Source: Nocardioidaceae bacterium (GTDB lineage Bacteria; Actinomycetota; Actinomycetes; Propionibacteriales; Nocardioidaceae). From it: a DNA stretch of 39,319 bases. The notes beneath the pieces were generated by a model. It had not been told where the DNA came from. It did not search any database and saw only the letters and a program-made list of their open reading frames with translations. This document shows positions 25,656 to 33,838 of this stretch, in pieces (position 1 is the first letter of the stretch; each line of letters starts with the position of its first letter). The stretch covers positions 1 to 39,319 of the forward strand of contig JAUJOO010000001.1 in the NCBI GenBank assembly GCA_030447585.1, given 5' to 3'. A program made the position numbers and the translations under genes.

Positions 25656-27041
25656 TCAGAGGGATTTGACGGCCGACAAGAGCTTTCCCATCATGTCCTT
25701 GGCGTCGCCGAAGAGCAGCGTCGTCTTCGGGTCGAAGAGCAGCTCGTTCTCGATCCCGGCAAACCCCGGTCGCATCGAGCGCTTCATGAACACCACCTGC
25801 TTCGCCTCGTCGGCGGCCAGGATCGGCATCCCGTAGATCGGTGCACCCGGCGTCGTCTTTGCAGCCGGGTTGACGACGTCGTTTGCCCCGACGACCAGGA
25901 CGACATCCGTCTGCTTGAACTCCCCGTTGATGTCGCTCATCTCTTTCAGCTGCTCGTAGGGCACCTGAGCCTCCGCGAGCAGCACGTTCATGTGACCTGG
26001 CATCCGACCCGCTACCGGGTGGATTGCATAGTCGACTTCGATGCCCTTTTCGCCGAGCACATCTACGAGCTCGCGAAGCGTGTGCTGGGCCTGTGCCACG
26101 GCAAGGCCATAACCCGGTACGACGATGACGCGACTCGCATAGGCGAGCAGGATCGCGACGTCCTGAGGGCTGGCCGAGCGCACCGGCCGGTCGGACGCCT
26201 CACCACCACCCAGCGTCGAGCCGCCCTTCAGCGCGCCGAACAAGATGTTGAACAGCGACCGCCCCATCGCGTTCGCCATCAGCTTCGTCAGCAGCGTTCC
26301 AGCGGCCCCCACGAGCGTGCCGCCGATCAGCAGCAAGGTGTTGCCGAGGATGTACCCCCCGGCCGCGACGGACAGACCGGTGAAGGCGTTGAGCAGCGAG
26401 ATCACGATCGGTACGTCGGCCCCGCCGACCGGCAGCACCAACAGCACGCCGACCGTGAGACCAACGAGCGCGAGGATGACGCCCAGCCACATCCGCGGCT
26501 CGACGACGAGGACCACAGAAAGGGCGACCACGCCGATCAACGCTCCCCCGAAGAGCACCGGCAGGCCGGGGAACAGGACCGGGCGAGAGGTGATCAGCCC
26601 TTGCAGCTTCGCGAACGTCACCATCGATCCCGAGAAGCTGACCGCTCCGATGACCACCGTGAACGCCGTCGCCACCAAGGTGAAGGTCGGTACCGCGGCC
26701 AGGTCGACGTCGACTATCCCGTCGAGCTCGAGCAGCGCTACGAGGGCCGCAGCGGCGCCACCTACGCCGTTGAAGAGGGCGACGAGCTGAGGCATCTGGG
26801 TCATCTGGACGCGCTGCGCGGCAACGACGCCGACCACCGTCCCGACAGCGATCGCTCCGAGAATCAGCAGCTCGTGGTCGAGATCGCCGTACAGGAACAC
26901 CGTCACCGTCGCGAGCCCGGCACCGGCCGCTCCGATCAGGTTCCCGTTCCGAGCCGTCTTCGGCGACGAGAGCCCCCGCAGGGCAAGGATGAAGCAGACG
27001 GCCGCAACGAGGTAGAGCAGCTGAGCCGTCGTCTCGCTCAT
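25656..27041 (-). CDS. pntB: NAD(P)(+) transhydrogenase subunit beta
   Basis: Membrane and NADP(H)-binding subunit of the proton-translocating transhydrogenase, 461 residues. About nine membrane segments fill residues 5-260; the C-terminal dIII domain shows VIVVPGYGLAVAQAQH, the NADP fold, then IHPVAGRMPGHMNVLLAEA and GANDVVNPAA. It makes NADPH from NADH using the proton gradient. ATG 27041 overlaps the pntAb stop by 4 bases (ATGA). Last gene of the pntAA-pntAb-pntB operon. Confidence 0.95.
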   Translation of the reverse strand: MSETTAQLLYLVAAVCFILALRGLSSPKTARNGNLIGAAGAGLATVTVFLYGDLDHELLILGAIAVGTVVGVVAAQRVQMTQMPQLVALFNGVGGAAAALVALLELDGIVDVDLAAVPTFTLVATAFTVVIGAVSFSGSMVTFAKLQGLITSRPVLFPGLPVLFGGALIGVVALSVVLVVEPRMWLGVILALVGLTVGVLLVLPVGGADVPIVISLLNAFTGLSVAAGGYILGNTLLLIGGTLVGAAGTLLTKLMANAMGRSLFNILFGALKGGSTLGGGEASDRPVRSASPQDVAILLAYASRVIVVPGYGLAVAQAQHTLRELVDVLGEKGIEVDYAIHPVAGRMPGHMNVLLAEAQVPYEQLKEMSDINGEFKQTDVVLVVGANDVVNPAAKTTPGAPIYGMPILAADEAKQVVFMKRSMRPGFAGIENELLFDPKTTLLFGDAKDMMGKLLSAVKSL

Positions 27042-27337
27042 GCGCGCGGCTCCTTCTTGCGACCGGAGAACATCTGCAGCATCCGGTCGGTGACGACGAA
27101 GCCGCCCACCATGTTCACCGTCGCGAAGACGACGGCGATGAGACCGACGACGAGGGCGCCGGTTGACTCGGCCAGCCCCGTGACGATGACCGCGCCGAGC
27201 AAGATGATCCCGTGGATGGCGTTGGCGCCCGACATCAACGGGGTGTGGAGCGTCGAGGACACCTTGGAGATCACCTCGATGCCGACGAAGACGCTCAGCA
27301 CGAAGATGGTGAGCCAGATCAGGTCAGCTTCGCTCAT
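27038..27337 (-). CDS. pntAb: NAD(P) transhydrogenase subunit alpha, membrane part
   Basis: Small membrane subunit, 99 residues, with three hydrophobic helices (about 5-23, 43-60, 63-82). LMSGANAIHGIILLGA is the family signature. In actinobacteria the alpha chain is split into a soluble NAD-binding PntAA and this short membrane PntAb. Both of its ends overlap neighbours by 4 bases (ATGA), giving a tightly coupled operon. Confidence 0.93.
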   Translation of the reverse strand: MSEADLIWLTIFVLSVFVGIEVISKVSSTLHTPLMSGANAIHGIILLGAVIVTGLAESTGALVVGLIAVVFATVNMVGGFVVTDRMLQMFSGRKKEPRA

Positions 27338-28460
27338 GCACGCGCCTCCAGAGCCTCGGCGGTCGGTTGATGGGTGACCTCACCTGCATGGGTGACGCAG
27401 GTGCCTGCGACGATCTCGTCGTCGAAGTCCGGCGCAAACCCGTCCTCCCCGGTCATCAGCGTCACAATGTTGACGAGGTTCTGGGCGTACAGCTTGCTCG
27501 CCGGCCCGGGCATCTGGCTCGGCACGTTGGAGGCACCCCAGATCTGCGCGCCGCCGACCTGCACCACACTGCCCGCCACCGAGCCCTCGACGTTGCCTCC
27601 GGACTCAGCGGCGAGGTCGATCACTACCGACCCCGGCTTCATCGCCTCCACCATGTCGGCTGTCACGAGCCGTGGGGCCGCCGCCCGGCCGGGTACAGCC
27701 GCGGTGGTGATGAGGGCATCGGCTGCCGCGATGTACGGCGCCAGCAGCTCTCGCTGCCGCTCGGCTCGGTCCTCCGTCATCTCCCTCGCGTAGCCGCCGG
27801 TGCCCTCGAGCGTGTCGAGGTCCAGCTCGATGGCGACGGCGCCCATCGAGCGAATCTCCTCCGCTGCAGCTGCCCTGACGTCATACGCCCTCACGACCGC
27901 GCCGAGCCGCTTGGCGGTGGCGATCGCCTGCAGGCCGGCCACTCCGGCGCCGAGTACGACGACCTCGGCAGGGGGGACAGTGCCTGCAGCCGTCATGTTG
28001 AGCGGGAAGAACCGTCGCAGCCGCTGAGCCGCCACGATGGCGCACCGGTAGCCGGCGACCAGCGCCTGAGAGCTCAAGGCGTCCATCGACTGGGGCGCGA
28101 GATCCGTGGCACGAGCTCCATGGCAAAGGTGGTGATGCCGAGGTCGCGAAGCTCAGCCACCAGAGCGAGTGACTGCAGGCTCGGCAGGAACGAGAAGGTC
28201 GCTGCGCCTTCGCGCAATGCGCGCGCCTGCTTGCTGGTCAGGGGCCGAACCGACAGCACCACGTCGGCGTCGTCGAGTGCCGACTCGTCGAGGACTGCCC
28301 CGGCCGCCACATAGTCCGCGTCGGGGTACTGCGCAGCGGCACCGGCACCCGGCTCGACCGCGACGTCATAGCCGAGTGCGGTTAGCTTGCCGACGAGCTC
28401 GGGCACCATGGCAACCCGAGCCTCCCCGGCGAGGGTCTCTCTCACGACTGCGATCAGCAC
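27334..28460 (-). pseudogene. pntAA: NAD(P) transhydrogenase subunit alpha, NAD-binding part, with one frameshift
   Basis: Soluble NAD(H)-binding subunit, about 375 residues if repaired. GTG 28460 (VLIAVVRETLAGEARVAMVPELVGKL) starts the gene, 7 bases after a TAGGTT box. The first frame reads to MELVPRISR and then runs into a stop at 28074; the second frame resumes at SMDALSSQALVAGYR and carries VVVLGAGVAGLQAIATAKRLGA (NAD fold) to the end at 27334. One base is missing near the CCCC run at about 28090-28094. Everything else is well conserved and the downstream subunits are intact, so a sequencing or assembly error is at least as likely as a true null allele. Confidence 0.85.
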
Positions 28461-28467
28461 GTGCCCG

Positions 28468-28473
28468 AACCTA
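28468..28473 (-). promoter_or_regulatory. -10 box of a predicted leaderless promoter (pnt operon)
   Basis: TAGGTT on the minus strand lies 7 bases before GTG 28460, which also supports this start. Confidence 0.5.
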
Positions 28474-28633
28474 GAGCAAAGCAATCGGATGCGACACCAC
28501 CGGCATCGGGTGTCTCACAATCAGCCGTGTCAACGCGGCCAACCGTGTGAGACGCGGCACCCGGGACGCCTGGCCCAGCGTGGGCCACCGCGACCTGGGA
28601 GCGCACAGTGTGCTCAGTAGTAGTAGGGGAAGC

Positions 28634-28840
28634 GTGGCACGCTCAGTGACTGTCGATGGTCATTGCGGGCATTGTGGGGCTGACCTGCACAAACGCATTG
28701 ACAAGCGTTGGTCGTGGATGGTTTCCGACGATCCTCCCGCAACGCATTTGCCACACACAGAATCGGTCCCCGGCCAACCTCCGGCGCTGGACCCCCTCGC
28801 TCCTTCGTGCCGCGTGGTTTGGCAGCCTGTCCAGCACTGA
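28634..28840 (+). CDS. Possible small CxxC protein, antisense to the KTSC gene tail
   Basis: An open frame with GTG starts at 28634 or 28646 encodes VTVDGHCGHCGADLHKRIDKRWSW, which looks like half of a zinc ribbon (CGHCG) with a charged and aromatic follow-up. AGGGGA lies a few bases before GTG 28634. It overlaps only the non-conserved C-terminal part of the KTSC gene on the other strand, so both could be real. Could also be chance; weak call. Confidence 0.25.
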   Translation: MARSVTVDGHCGHCGADLHKRIDKRWSWMVSDDPPATHLPHTESVPGQPPALDPLAPSCRVVWQPVQH

Positions 28841-29053
28841 CGCGATGAACTTGCCCTTGCTCGTCGCCAGAGACGAGAACGCGCGCCACGTGTGGAGCGG
28901 GCACTCCTCGTAGCACCACTCCGCCCCATCTTGGAACCGCACCAGGATCTGCTGAGTTGATGCGCGGTAGGCAATCGCCGTGACCCTGGACGAGTTCGCT
29001 ACCGGCAGCCACTCCAACACGAAGACTCCTTCCATCGCGGCTGGCAGATCCAT
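28643..29053 (-). CDS. KTSC domain-containing protein
   Basis: 136 residues from ATG 29053 (ATG 29035 also possible). Residues about 15-80 fit the KTSC domain: WLPVANSSRVTAIAYRAST, LVRFQDGAEWCYEECP and FSSLATSKGKFIASVLDRL. Stand-alone KTSC proteins are frequent on plasmids, phages and islands; their function is unknown. The last 50 residues (after LPNHA) are Arg-rich and not recognisable and may be read-through of non-coding sequence. Lies in the small accessory islet between the pnt operon and menB. Confidence 0.65.
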   Translation of the reverse strand: MDLPAAMEGVFVLEWLPVANSSRVTAIAYRASTQQILVRFQDGAEWCYEECPLHTWRAFSSLATSKGKFIASVLDRLPNHAARRSEGVQRRRLAGDRFCVWQMRCGRIVGNHPRPTLVNAFVQVSPTMPAMTIDSH

Positions 29054-29112
29054 AGCCGCATCGACTCGTTCCGCGGACGTCCTTTCGGTGCTCTGCTACG
29101 GGATTGGCGGCC

Positions 29113-29310
29113 TTACCGATCAGAATCCCAATGCTCGTCTCCGACCGCGTTATCCGCGAACTCTCGAATGTCCTGATCGACTTCCATCTGGTGGTCGACG
29201 TCGAGTTGGTTGTAGAGCTCCTCGAACTCTTCCTCGCTCAGAGTCTCGATACCCACAGCGAGGTCTACCACGATCTGATCCTGCTCATCCTTCGACAGCC
29301 CGCGGCTCAC
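29113..29310 (-). CDS. Small acidic hypothetical protein
   Basis: 65 residues from GTG 29310. Strongly acidic and helical: KDEQDQIVVDLAVGIETLSEEEFEELYNQLDVDHQMEVDQDIREF. GTG overlaps the stop of the preceding 41-residue ORF by 4 bases (GTGA), so the two are coupled. Family not recognised. An acidic product next to a basic DNA-binding-like one suggests the two proteins could interact, but this is only a guess. Confidence 0.6.
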   Translation of the reverse strand: MSRGLSKDEQDQIVVDLAVGIETLSEEEFEELYNQLDVDHQMEVDQDIREFADNAVGDEHWDSDR

Positions 29311-29432
29311 TTCGGCTTGTCCTTCTTCAGCGCCTCGATCTTCCGCATGAGCTTGGCCTTCTCCATGAGGCGCTTCGCCTCCGCCTCAAGCTCTCTCGGG
29401 GTCTTGTTCTTCGCGCCGGGCGTTCGTCCCAC
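29307..29432 (-). CDS. 41-residue basic protein with AT-hook-like start
   Basis: GTG 29432 to TGA 29307-29309 encodes MGRTPGAKNKTPRELEAEAK followed by a Lys/Glu-rich helix ending KKDKPK. The GRTPGAKNKTP opening resembles the GRPxGSKNKTP motif of AT-hook or phage-type small proteins; the rest could form a coiled coil. GGAAAGAG lies 6 bases before the GTG, a good Shine-Dalgarno sequence. Coupled to the acidic downstream ORF. Too short for ordinary gene finders. Confidence 0.5.
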   Translation of the reverse strand: MGRTPGAKNKTPRELEAEAKRLMEKAKLMRKIEALKKDKPK

Positions 29433-29453
29433 AGTCGTCTCTTTCCGGTTGCT

Positions 29454-29478
29454 GAGAATGATATTTTTATCATATCTC
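29454..29478. promoter_or_regulatory. AT-rich inverted repeat upstream of the two tiny genes
   Basis: GAGA-ATGATA-TTTT-TATCAT-ATCTC: six-base arms around TTTT, with GAGA flanks and one extra base. It is far more AT-rich than its surroundings and lies just ahead of the 41-residue ORF, with TATGAT on the coding strand as a -10 candidate. Promoter/operator of the islet genes. Confidence 0.45.
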
Positions 29479-29491
29479 TGATTCCCTCATC

Positions 29492-29740
29492 ATGGCACGG
29501 AAACGGCCGCGACAGGGCCGGAAGCCCTCGCCATGCAGGCACTACTTCGCCAGCGGACTCATCGCCGCCGGATGCGACGTCGTCACCGTCCAACGCGCGA
29601 TGGGCCACGCCTCAGCCACAACGACATTGAGCACCCACGCGCACCTGTGGCCGACCGTCGAGGACGGGACCCGCGCTGCCGCCTCCGGCGTGGCGGCCGC
29701 AGTTCTTGCCACACCGCTGCCACACATCGAGACCAAATAG
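29492..29740 (+). pseudogene. Tyrosine recombinase (phage integrase) C-terminal remnant
   Basis: 82-residue open frame whose part from CRHYFASGLIAAGCDVVTVQ onward matches the C-terminus of phage-type integrases: the arginine of the HxxR box (C-R-H-Y, the normal His-Asp-Leu lost), GHASATTT with its histidine, and LSTHAHLWPT. In active enzymes the last segment reads TYxHLW, with the tyrosine nucleophile; here it is histidine. The N-terminal core-binding domain and first catalytic half are missing. A dead fragment marking an old integration. Confidence 0.8.
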
Positions 29741-29767
29741 GCCGCTGACCTGCCGCAAACGCGTCGA

Positions 29768-30682
29768 TCAGTAGTACCAGGGGTAGGCCGACCAGTCGGG
29801 CTCGCGCTTCTGCAGGAACGCGTCACGCCCCTCGGCCGCCTCGTCGGTGCCGTACGCCAGCCGGGTGGCTTCGCCCGCGAACATCTGCTGTCCCACGAGC
29901 CCGTCATCGACGAGGTTGAACGCGAACTTGAGCATCCGCTGCGCCGTTGGCGACTTGGCGTTCACTTTGCGGGCCCATTCGAGGGCAACACGTTCGAGGT
30001 CGGCGTGGGGCACGACGGCATTGACCATCCCCATCCGGTGAGCATCGGCTGCGTCGTACTCGCCGCCGAGGAAGAAGATCTCCCGGGCGAACTTCTGGCC
30101 GACCTGACGGGCGAGGTACGCCGACCCGAACCCTCCGTCGAAGGACGCCACATCGGCGTCCGTCTGCTTGAACCTGGCATGCTCTGCCGAGGCGAGGGTG
30201 AGGTCGCAGACGACATGCAGGCTATGACCTCCGCCGGCTGCCCAGCCGGGCACGACGCAGATCACCACCTTCGGCATGAACCTGATCAGGCGCTGGCACT
30301 CGAGGATGTGCAGGCGCCCCAGCCTGGCTACATCAACCGTCTCAGCGCTCTCGCCATCGGCGTACTGGTAGCCCGACCGGCCCCGGATCCGCTGGTCACC
30401 GCCCGAGCAGAACGCCCAGCCACCGTCTCGCGGTGAGGGTCCGTTGCCGGTCAGGAGGACGCAGCCCACGTCTACGGAACTGCGGGCGTGCTCGAGGCAG
30501 CGGTAAAGCTCGTCCACGGTGTGCGGGCGAAACGCGTTGCGGACCTCCGGGCGGTCGAACGCGATACGCACGGTTCCCTGGTCGACGGCGCGATGATAGG
30601 TGACATCGGTGAGGTCCTCGAAGCCGCGGACCTCAGTCCAGCGTTGCTCGTCGAAGATGTCCGACACAACGGGGACGCTCAT
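29768..30682 (-). CDS. menB: 1,4-dihydroxy-2-naphthoyl-CoA synthase
   Basis: Crotonase-family ring-closing enzyme of menaquinone synthesis, 304 residues. GWAFCSGGDQRIRGRSGYQY is the MenB-type oxyanion and substrate loop, VPGWAAGGGHSLHVVCDLTLAS the crotonase core, and the C-terminus EPDWSAYPWYY is specific to MenB. ATG 30682 is chosen because a TAGGGT box lies 7 bases upstream; the open frame reaches 30958 but the added residues are not protein-like. No other men gene is in the window. Confidence 0.94.
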   Translation of the reverse strand: MSVPVVSDIFDEQRWTEVRGFEDLTDVTYHRAVDQGTVRIAFDRPEVRNAFRPHTVDELYRCLEHARSSVDVGCVLLTGNGPSPRDGGWAFCSGGDQRIRGRSGYQYADGESAETVDVARLGRLHILECQRLIRFMPKVVICVVPGWAAGGGHSLHVVCDLTLASAEHARFKQTDADVASFDGGFGSAYLARQVGQKFAREIFFLGGEYDAADAHRMGMVNAVVPHADLERVALEWARKVNAKSPTAQRMLKFAFNLVDDGLVGQQMFAGEATRLAYGTDEAAEGRDAFLQKREPDWSAYPWYY

Positions 30683-30689
30683 GGCGCTG

Positions 30690-30695
30690 ACCCTA
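30690..30695 (-). promoter_or_regulatory. -10 box of a predicted leaderless promoter (menB)
   Basis: TAGGGT on the minus strand lies 7 bases before ATG 30682. Confidence 0.5.
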
Positions 30696-30965
30696 TCGGC
30701 GCAGCTCCAGACCCCTCTCTTGCGTGCTGGGTTCCAGCTCGGCGAGCCGGCGCTGCGTTTGAACTGCCTCCTCGGCGTTCCAGAGCGAAAGGTGCGGCAA
30801 CCCGTCCACGCCAGCTCCCGGGTAGGGGCCGCCTCCCGTTGCCGGACCACGTTTTTTCGGCCGAGGAGAAGGTACCGCAGCGCCGAGCACTGCTCCAGGA
30901 TGGTTTTCTGATGGCCTGGAGCGGCCAGCCGCACCACTTCGTCACAGCGTTCACCCACACCCGGT

Positions 30966-30971
30966 TACCCT
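30966..30971 (+). promoter_or_regulatory. -10 box of a predicted leaderless promoter (C45 peptidase-like gene)
   Basis: TACCCT lies 6 bases before ATG 30978, the same layout as the PBP gene. Confidence 0.5.
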
Positions 30972-30977
30972 GCAGGC

Positions 30978-32078
30978 ATGCCGCTTCCGCTTATCGTCGC
31001 CCAAGGCAGCCCCGCCGAGCTCGGCGCGTCGTACGGCGCGCAGGCGCGTGACCTGATCGCGGGGAACCTCGACGACTACCGGCGCAAGTTCCGCGCCGTG
31101 GGCCTCGACCCGTCCTCCGTCACCAGGCTGGGCATGGGCTTTCGGGCGACGACCCACGACTACACACCAAGAATCGCCGCCACCCTGGACGCCGTTGCCG
31201 AGGCGTCGGGGACGGAGGTCGGTGACATCTACGCTCTCAGCGCCCGGACCGAGCTGCTGCTCCCCGCCGCGCCCGCGCTGTCGGAGTGCACATGTGTGGC
31301 GGTGGTGCCCGAGTACACCCGAGACCACCACACCCTGCTCGCCCAGAACTGGGACTGGTATCCCACTCAGCTGCCGTACTCGCTGGTGCTGGCGACGCAG
31401 GACGAGCGGGGACATGAGGTCGTCTGCTTGGCCGAAGCGGGGATGCTCGCCAAGGCCGGCCTGAACTCCGCGGGCGTCGGTGTATGCGTCAACCTGCTGC
31501 ACTGCGACCGCGACGGGATGCCGGGAGGGGTCCCCTACCACGTGTTGATCCGGGCGGTCCTCGACGAGCCGGACGGGATATCGGCGTCGCTCCGAGTCAC
31601 GTCGCTGCCGCGGAGTGCCTCCGTCAACCTGCTCGTCGGCGTTGCGGGCGGCACCGCCGTCGACCTCGAGATCACCCCTGGCCCTATCGGCAGAGTCCTC
31701 CCCACCGACGGCGTTCTGACCCACGCCAACCACTTCGTCTCGGACATCGACATCAGCGACGCCTTTTACGAGACCGGCGGATCATCCCTTTTCCGCGACT
31801 ACAGGCTGAGGCAACGGCTGGCCGCGGCAACGGCCAAGCGCAGCGTCGGCATCGACGACGTGGCCGAAGCACTGCGCGACCACCTCGGATACCCGTACGC
31901 CGTCTGCCGCCACGTGAACGAGGCAGATCCGCCCGAGCTCCAGTCGCTCACCTGCGCGGCCGTCGTGATCGATCTCGACGAGCGCGAGATTCTCATCTCT
32001 TCGGGGCCACCGTGCGAGTCAGAGCTCGTGCCCTACTCGCTGCAGACCTTGTTCGACCGTCAGTCACCCGCCGCCTGA
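30978..32078 (+). CDS. C45 family autoproteolytic acyltransferase/hydrolase
   Basis: 366-residue Ntn-hydrolase of the family of penicillin acyl-CoA:6-APA acyltransferase. The probable nucleophile is C104 in SECTCVAV (C106 cannot be excluded), exposed by self-cleavage; LLAQNWDWYP and THANHF are typical downstream motifs, and GLNSAGVGVCVNLLHC follows. No signal peptide. Natural substrate unknown: related enzymes hydrolyse or transfer acyl groups on amides. Its end overlaps the end of the convergent ACT-domain gene by 19 bases. Confidence 0.85.
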   Translation: MPLPLIVAQGSPAELGASYGAQARDLIAGNLDDYRRKFRAVGLDPSSVTRLGMGFRATTHDYTPRIAATLDAVAEASGTEVGDIYALSARTELLLPAAPALSECTCVAVVPEYTRDHHTLLAQNWDWYPTQLPYSLVLATQDERGHEVVCLAEAGMLAKAGLNSAGVGVCVNLLHCDRDGMPGGVPYHVLIRAVLDEPDGISASLRVTSLPRSASVNLLVGVAGGTAVDLEITPGPIGRVLPTDGVLTHANHFVSDIDISDAFYETGGSSLFRDYRLRQRLAAATAKRSVGIDDVAEALRDHLGYPYAVCRHVNEADPPELQSLTCAAVVIDLDEREILISSGPPCESELVPYSLQTLFDRQSPAA

Positions 32079-32719
32079 CGCGTGCGGATCGAGGCGGTCA
32101 GGGTCGCCAGGTGCCCCAGCCTCGCCAGTTCCGACGAGAGCACGTCCGGGCCGCCGTGTCTCCCGAAGATGATCGCCGTGTCGTCGGGGCCGATGGGCGC
32201 CGCGGCCACGACCGTGGACGTCCAGCCGTCCCAGCCCTCGGCCGCCGTCAGCCGTTCCGGGTGGCGCAGCGGGAACCACGTTGCGTCGGCTGCCTTCGGC
32301 AAGGTCGGCGCACCGTGTGACGCTGCGAGCGACTGCAACGAGTCGTCCCGGCGTGCGACGACCATTGCCCAGTCCGCACGAAACGCACGAGGCACCAGTC
32401 GGACCAGCGTCTGGAAGGCGCCGGCCGGGTCGTCGGTGATCTCCTCCACTGCCTCGAGGTCCAGCTGCAGAGTGCCGGCCTTGGGATAGCGCGAGACCCA
32501 CAGCACCCGTACGTTCTCGATGCGGTGCACGGCGGAGACCACCATGTCCGGCATGATCCCTGGCAGGAACTCGACGAACACGTCGTCGATGGCGTTCCCG
32601 CCATGCGTCTCGACGACCTCGATGGCGAGGATGTTGCCCCCTGCGACACCGATCGCAGAGGCAACCGCGCCCAGCGAGCCGGGAACGTCAGGCAAAGAGA
32701 TGCGGAGCAGGTGGCTCAT
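32060..32719 (-). CDS. ACT domain-containing protein
   Basis: 219 residues from ATG 32719 (AGGA 8 bases upstream; an in-frame start at 32740 would add 7). The N-terminus HLLRISLPDVPGSLGAVASAIGVAGGNILAIEVVET is an ACT domain of the type that binds amino acids. The C-terminal half, including DWAMVVARRDDSLQSLAASHGAPTLP and WTSTVVAAAPIGPDDTAIIFGRHGG, looks GAF-like. Probably a small-molecule-sensing regulatory protein; partner unknown. Neighbours: PfkB kinase upstream on the same strand (12-base-scale spacing). Confidence 0.8.
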   Translation of the reverse strand: MSHLLRISLPDVPGSLGAVASAIGVAGGNILAIEVVETHGGNAIDDVFVEFLPGIMPDMVVSAVHRIENVRVLWVSRYPKAGTLQLDLEAVEEITDDPAGAFQTLVRLVPRAFRADWAMVVARRDDSLQSLAASHGAPTLPKAADATWFPLRHPERLTAAEGWDGWTSTVVAAAPIGPDDTAIIFGRHGGPDVLSSELARLGHLATLTASIRTRQAAGD

Positions 32720-32750
32720 GGGACCATCCTGCTCGCCCAATGTTTCGCCC

Positions 32751-33740
32751 TCATCGCCTGTCGCCGCCCGTAGCCGCGAGCCAAGGGTCGAGTTCGCCGG
32801 CGTCGTTGGCTGCCTCGGCGTACCTCTTGCGCGTCGGCGGGTCAGCGCCTGACCGCTGGCAGGTCAGCGCGGCAACCAGTGTCGCGCGTCGGAGTACGGC
32901 GGTCGCCACGTCAGCGCTGATGAGCGACAGCGCAGCGGGAGTCACCACGCCGGCGTCGAGCAGCCCTGAAAGCAGGCCTGACGCAAACGCGTCACCGGCG
33001 CCGATCGTGTCCGTGACGGCGATCTGATGGCCGCTCACCTCGAGCTCGTCACCACGGGCGGTCAGCGCCTTGCACCCGTCGGAACCAGCCGTCATGACGA
33101 CGAGCGCCGGACCAAGAGCCAGCCACCGCTCCAGGACGCCGTCGGGGTCGTCATCTGGGTAGAGCCACGAAAGGTCCTCACTGCTGACCTTCACGGCGTC
33201 GGAGCTGGCGACGAACCTCTCCACCCGAACCACAGCGGCCGCTCGGTCGCCGGCAACGGCCGGTCGCACGTTCGGGTCGAAGCTGAGCAACCTTCCCCCC
33301 TCGTCGTGCAAGCGCGCGAAGAGCCGCTCCAGCGCGGCGGCGCCCGGCGCAAGAAGCGCGGCCAGCGATCCGGTGTGCACCACCGCTGCCGCACCGGGGA
33401 GCCGGCTGAGCTCTGCGTCCGTCCAGCCCCAGTCGACGGTGCCTTCGACGTAGAAGTCGTACGACGCCTGACACTCGTCGTCGAGGGTCACGAAGGCCAG
33501 CGTGGCCGGTCCGTCACTGCGGACACTGGCAGTGAGGTCGAGGCCGTTCTCGACGGCATGGCGCCACACCGACTCACCGAGCGGTCGGCTCGACAGCCTC
33601 GCGAGCAGGTGAGTGCGGTGCCCCAGTCGTTGCAGGCCGACAGCGGTGTTGAGCGGGCTCCCGCCAGGGTGTGCAACGTACGGGCCATCGGGCTCGACCT
33701 GCACCATGTCCACCAGCGCCTCGCCGATAACGGCACACAT
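32751..33740 (-). CDS. PfkB family carbohydrate kinase (fructokinase-like)
   Basis: 329-residue ribokinase-fold kinase. N-terminal CAVIGEALVDMVQVEPD and PGGSPLNTAVGLQRLG (substrate-binding GGS/N), then SFDPNVRP, and the C-terminal PfkB signature DTIGAGDAFASGLL with catalytic base D250. The GEALVDM and DPNVRP segments fit fructokinases. ATG 33740 has GGAGG about 8 bases upstream. Sugar specificity not settled. The ACT-domain gene follows on the same strand. Confidence 0.9.
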   Translation of the reverse strand: MCAVIGEALVDMVQVEPDGPYVAHPGGSPLNTAVGLQRLGHRTHLLARLSSRPLGESVWRHAVENGLDLTASVRSDGPATLAFVTLDDECQASYDFYVEGTVDWGWTDAELSRLPGAAAVVHTGSLAALLAPGAAALERLFARLHDEGGRLLSFDPNVRPAVAGDRAAAVVRVERFVASSDAVKVSSEDLSWLYPDDDPDGVLERWLALGPALVVMTAGSDGCKALTARGDELEVSGHQIAVTDTIGAGDAFASGLLSGLLDAGVVTPAALSLISADVATAVLRRATLVAALTCQRSGADPPTRKRYAEAANDAGELDPWLAATGGDRR

Positions 33741-33820
33741 CCACTGGCCTCCTCATCGTCTGCGCGTTCGGCGACCGCGAGCTCGTCGCCGTACTCGTCA
33801 CACTGTTCGCCCCAGAGAGC

Positions 33821-33838
33821 ACCTACGCTTGCGTAGGT
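33821..33838. promoter_or_regulatory. Palindromic operator at the plsC promoter
   Basis: Perfect inverted repeat ACCTACG-CTTG-CGTAGGT, arms 7, spacer 4. It directly abuts the TACGGT -10 box, so a bound protein would block RNA polymerase. With flanks it reads CACCTACGCTTGCGTAGGTT, identical in 18 of 20 bases to the coding-strand form of the operator at the desaturase gene. Confidence 0.8.

Noticed and set aside
25431-27377. A 648-codon open frame on the plus strand
   Set aside because: Antisense shadow of pntB and pntAb; the translation is a low-information Arg/Asp/His-rich string.
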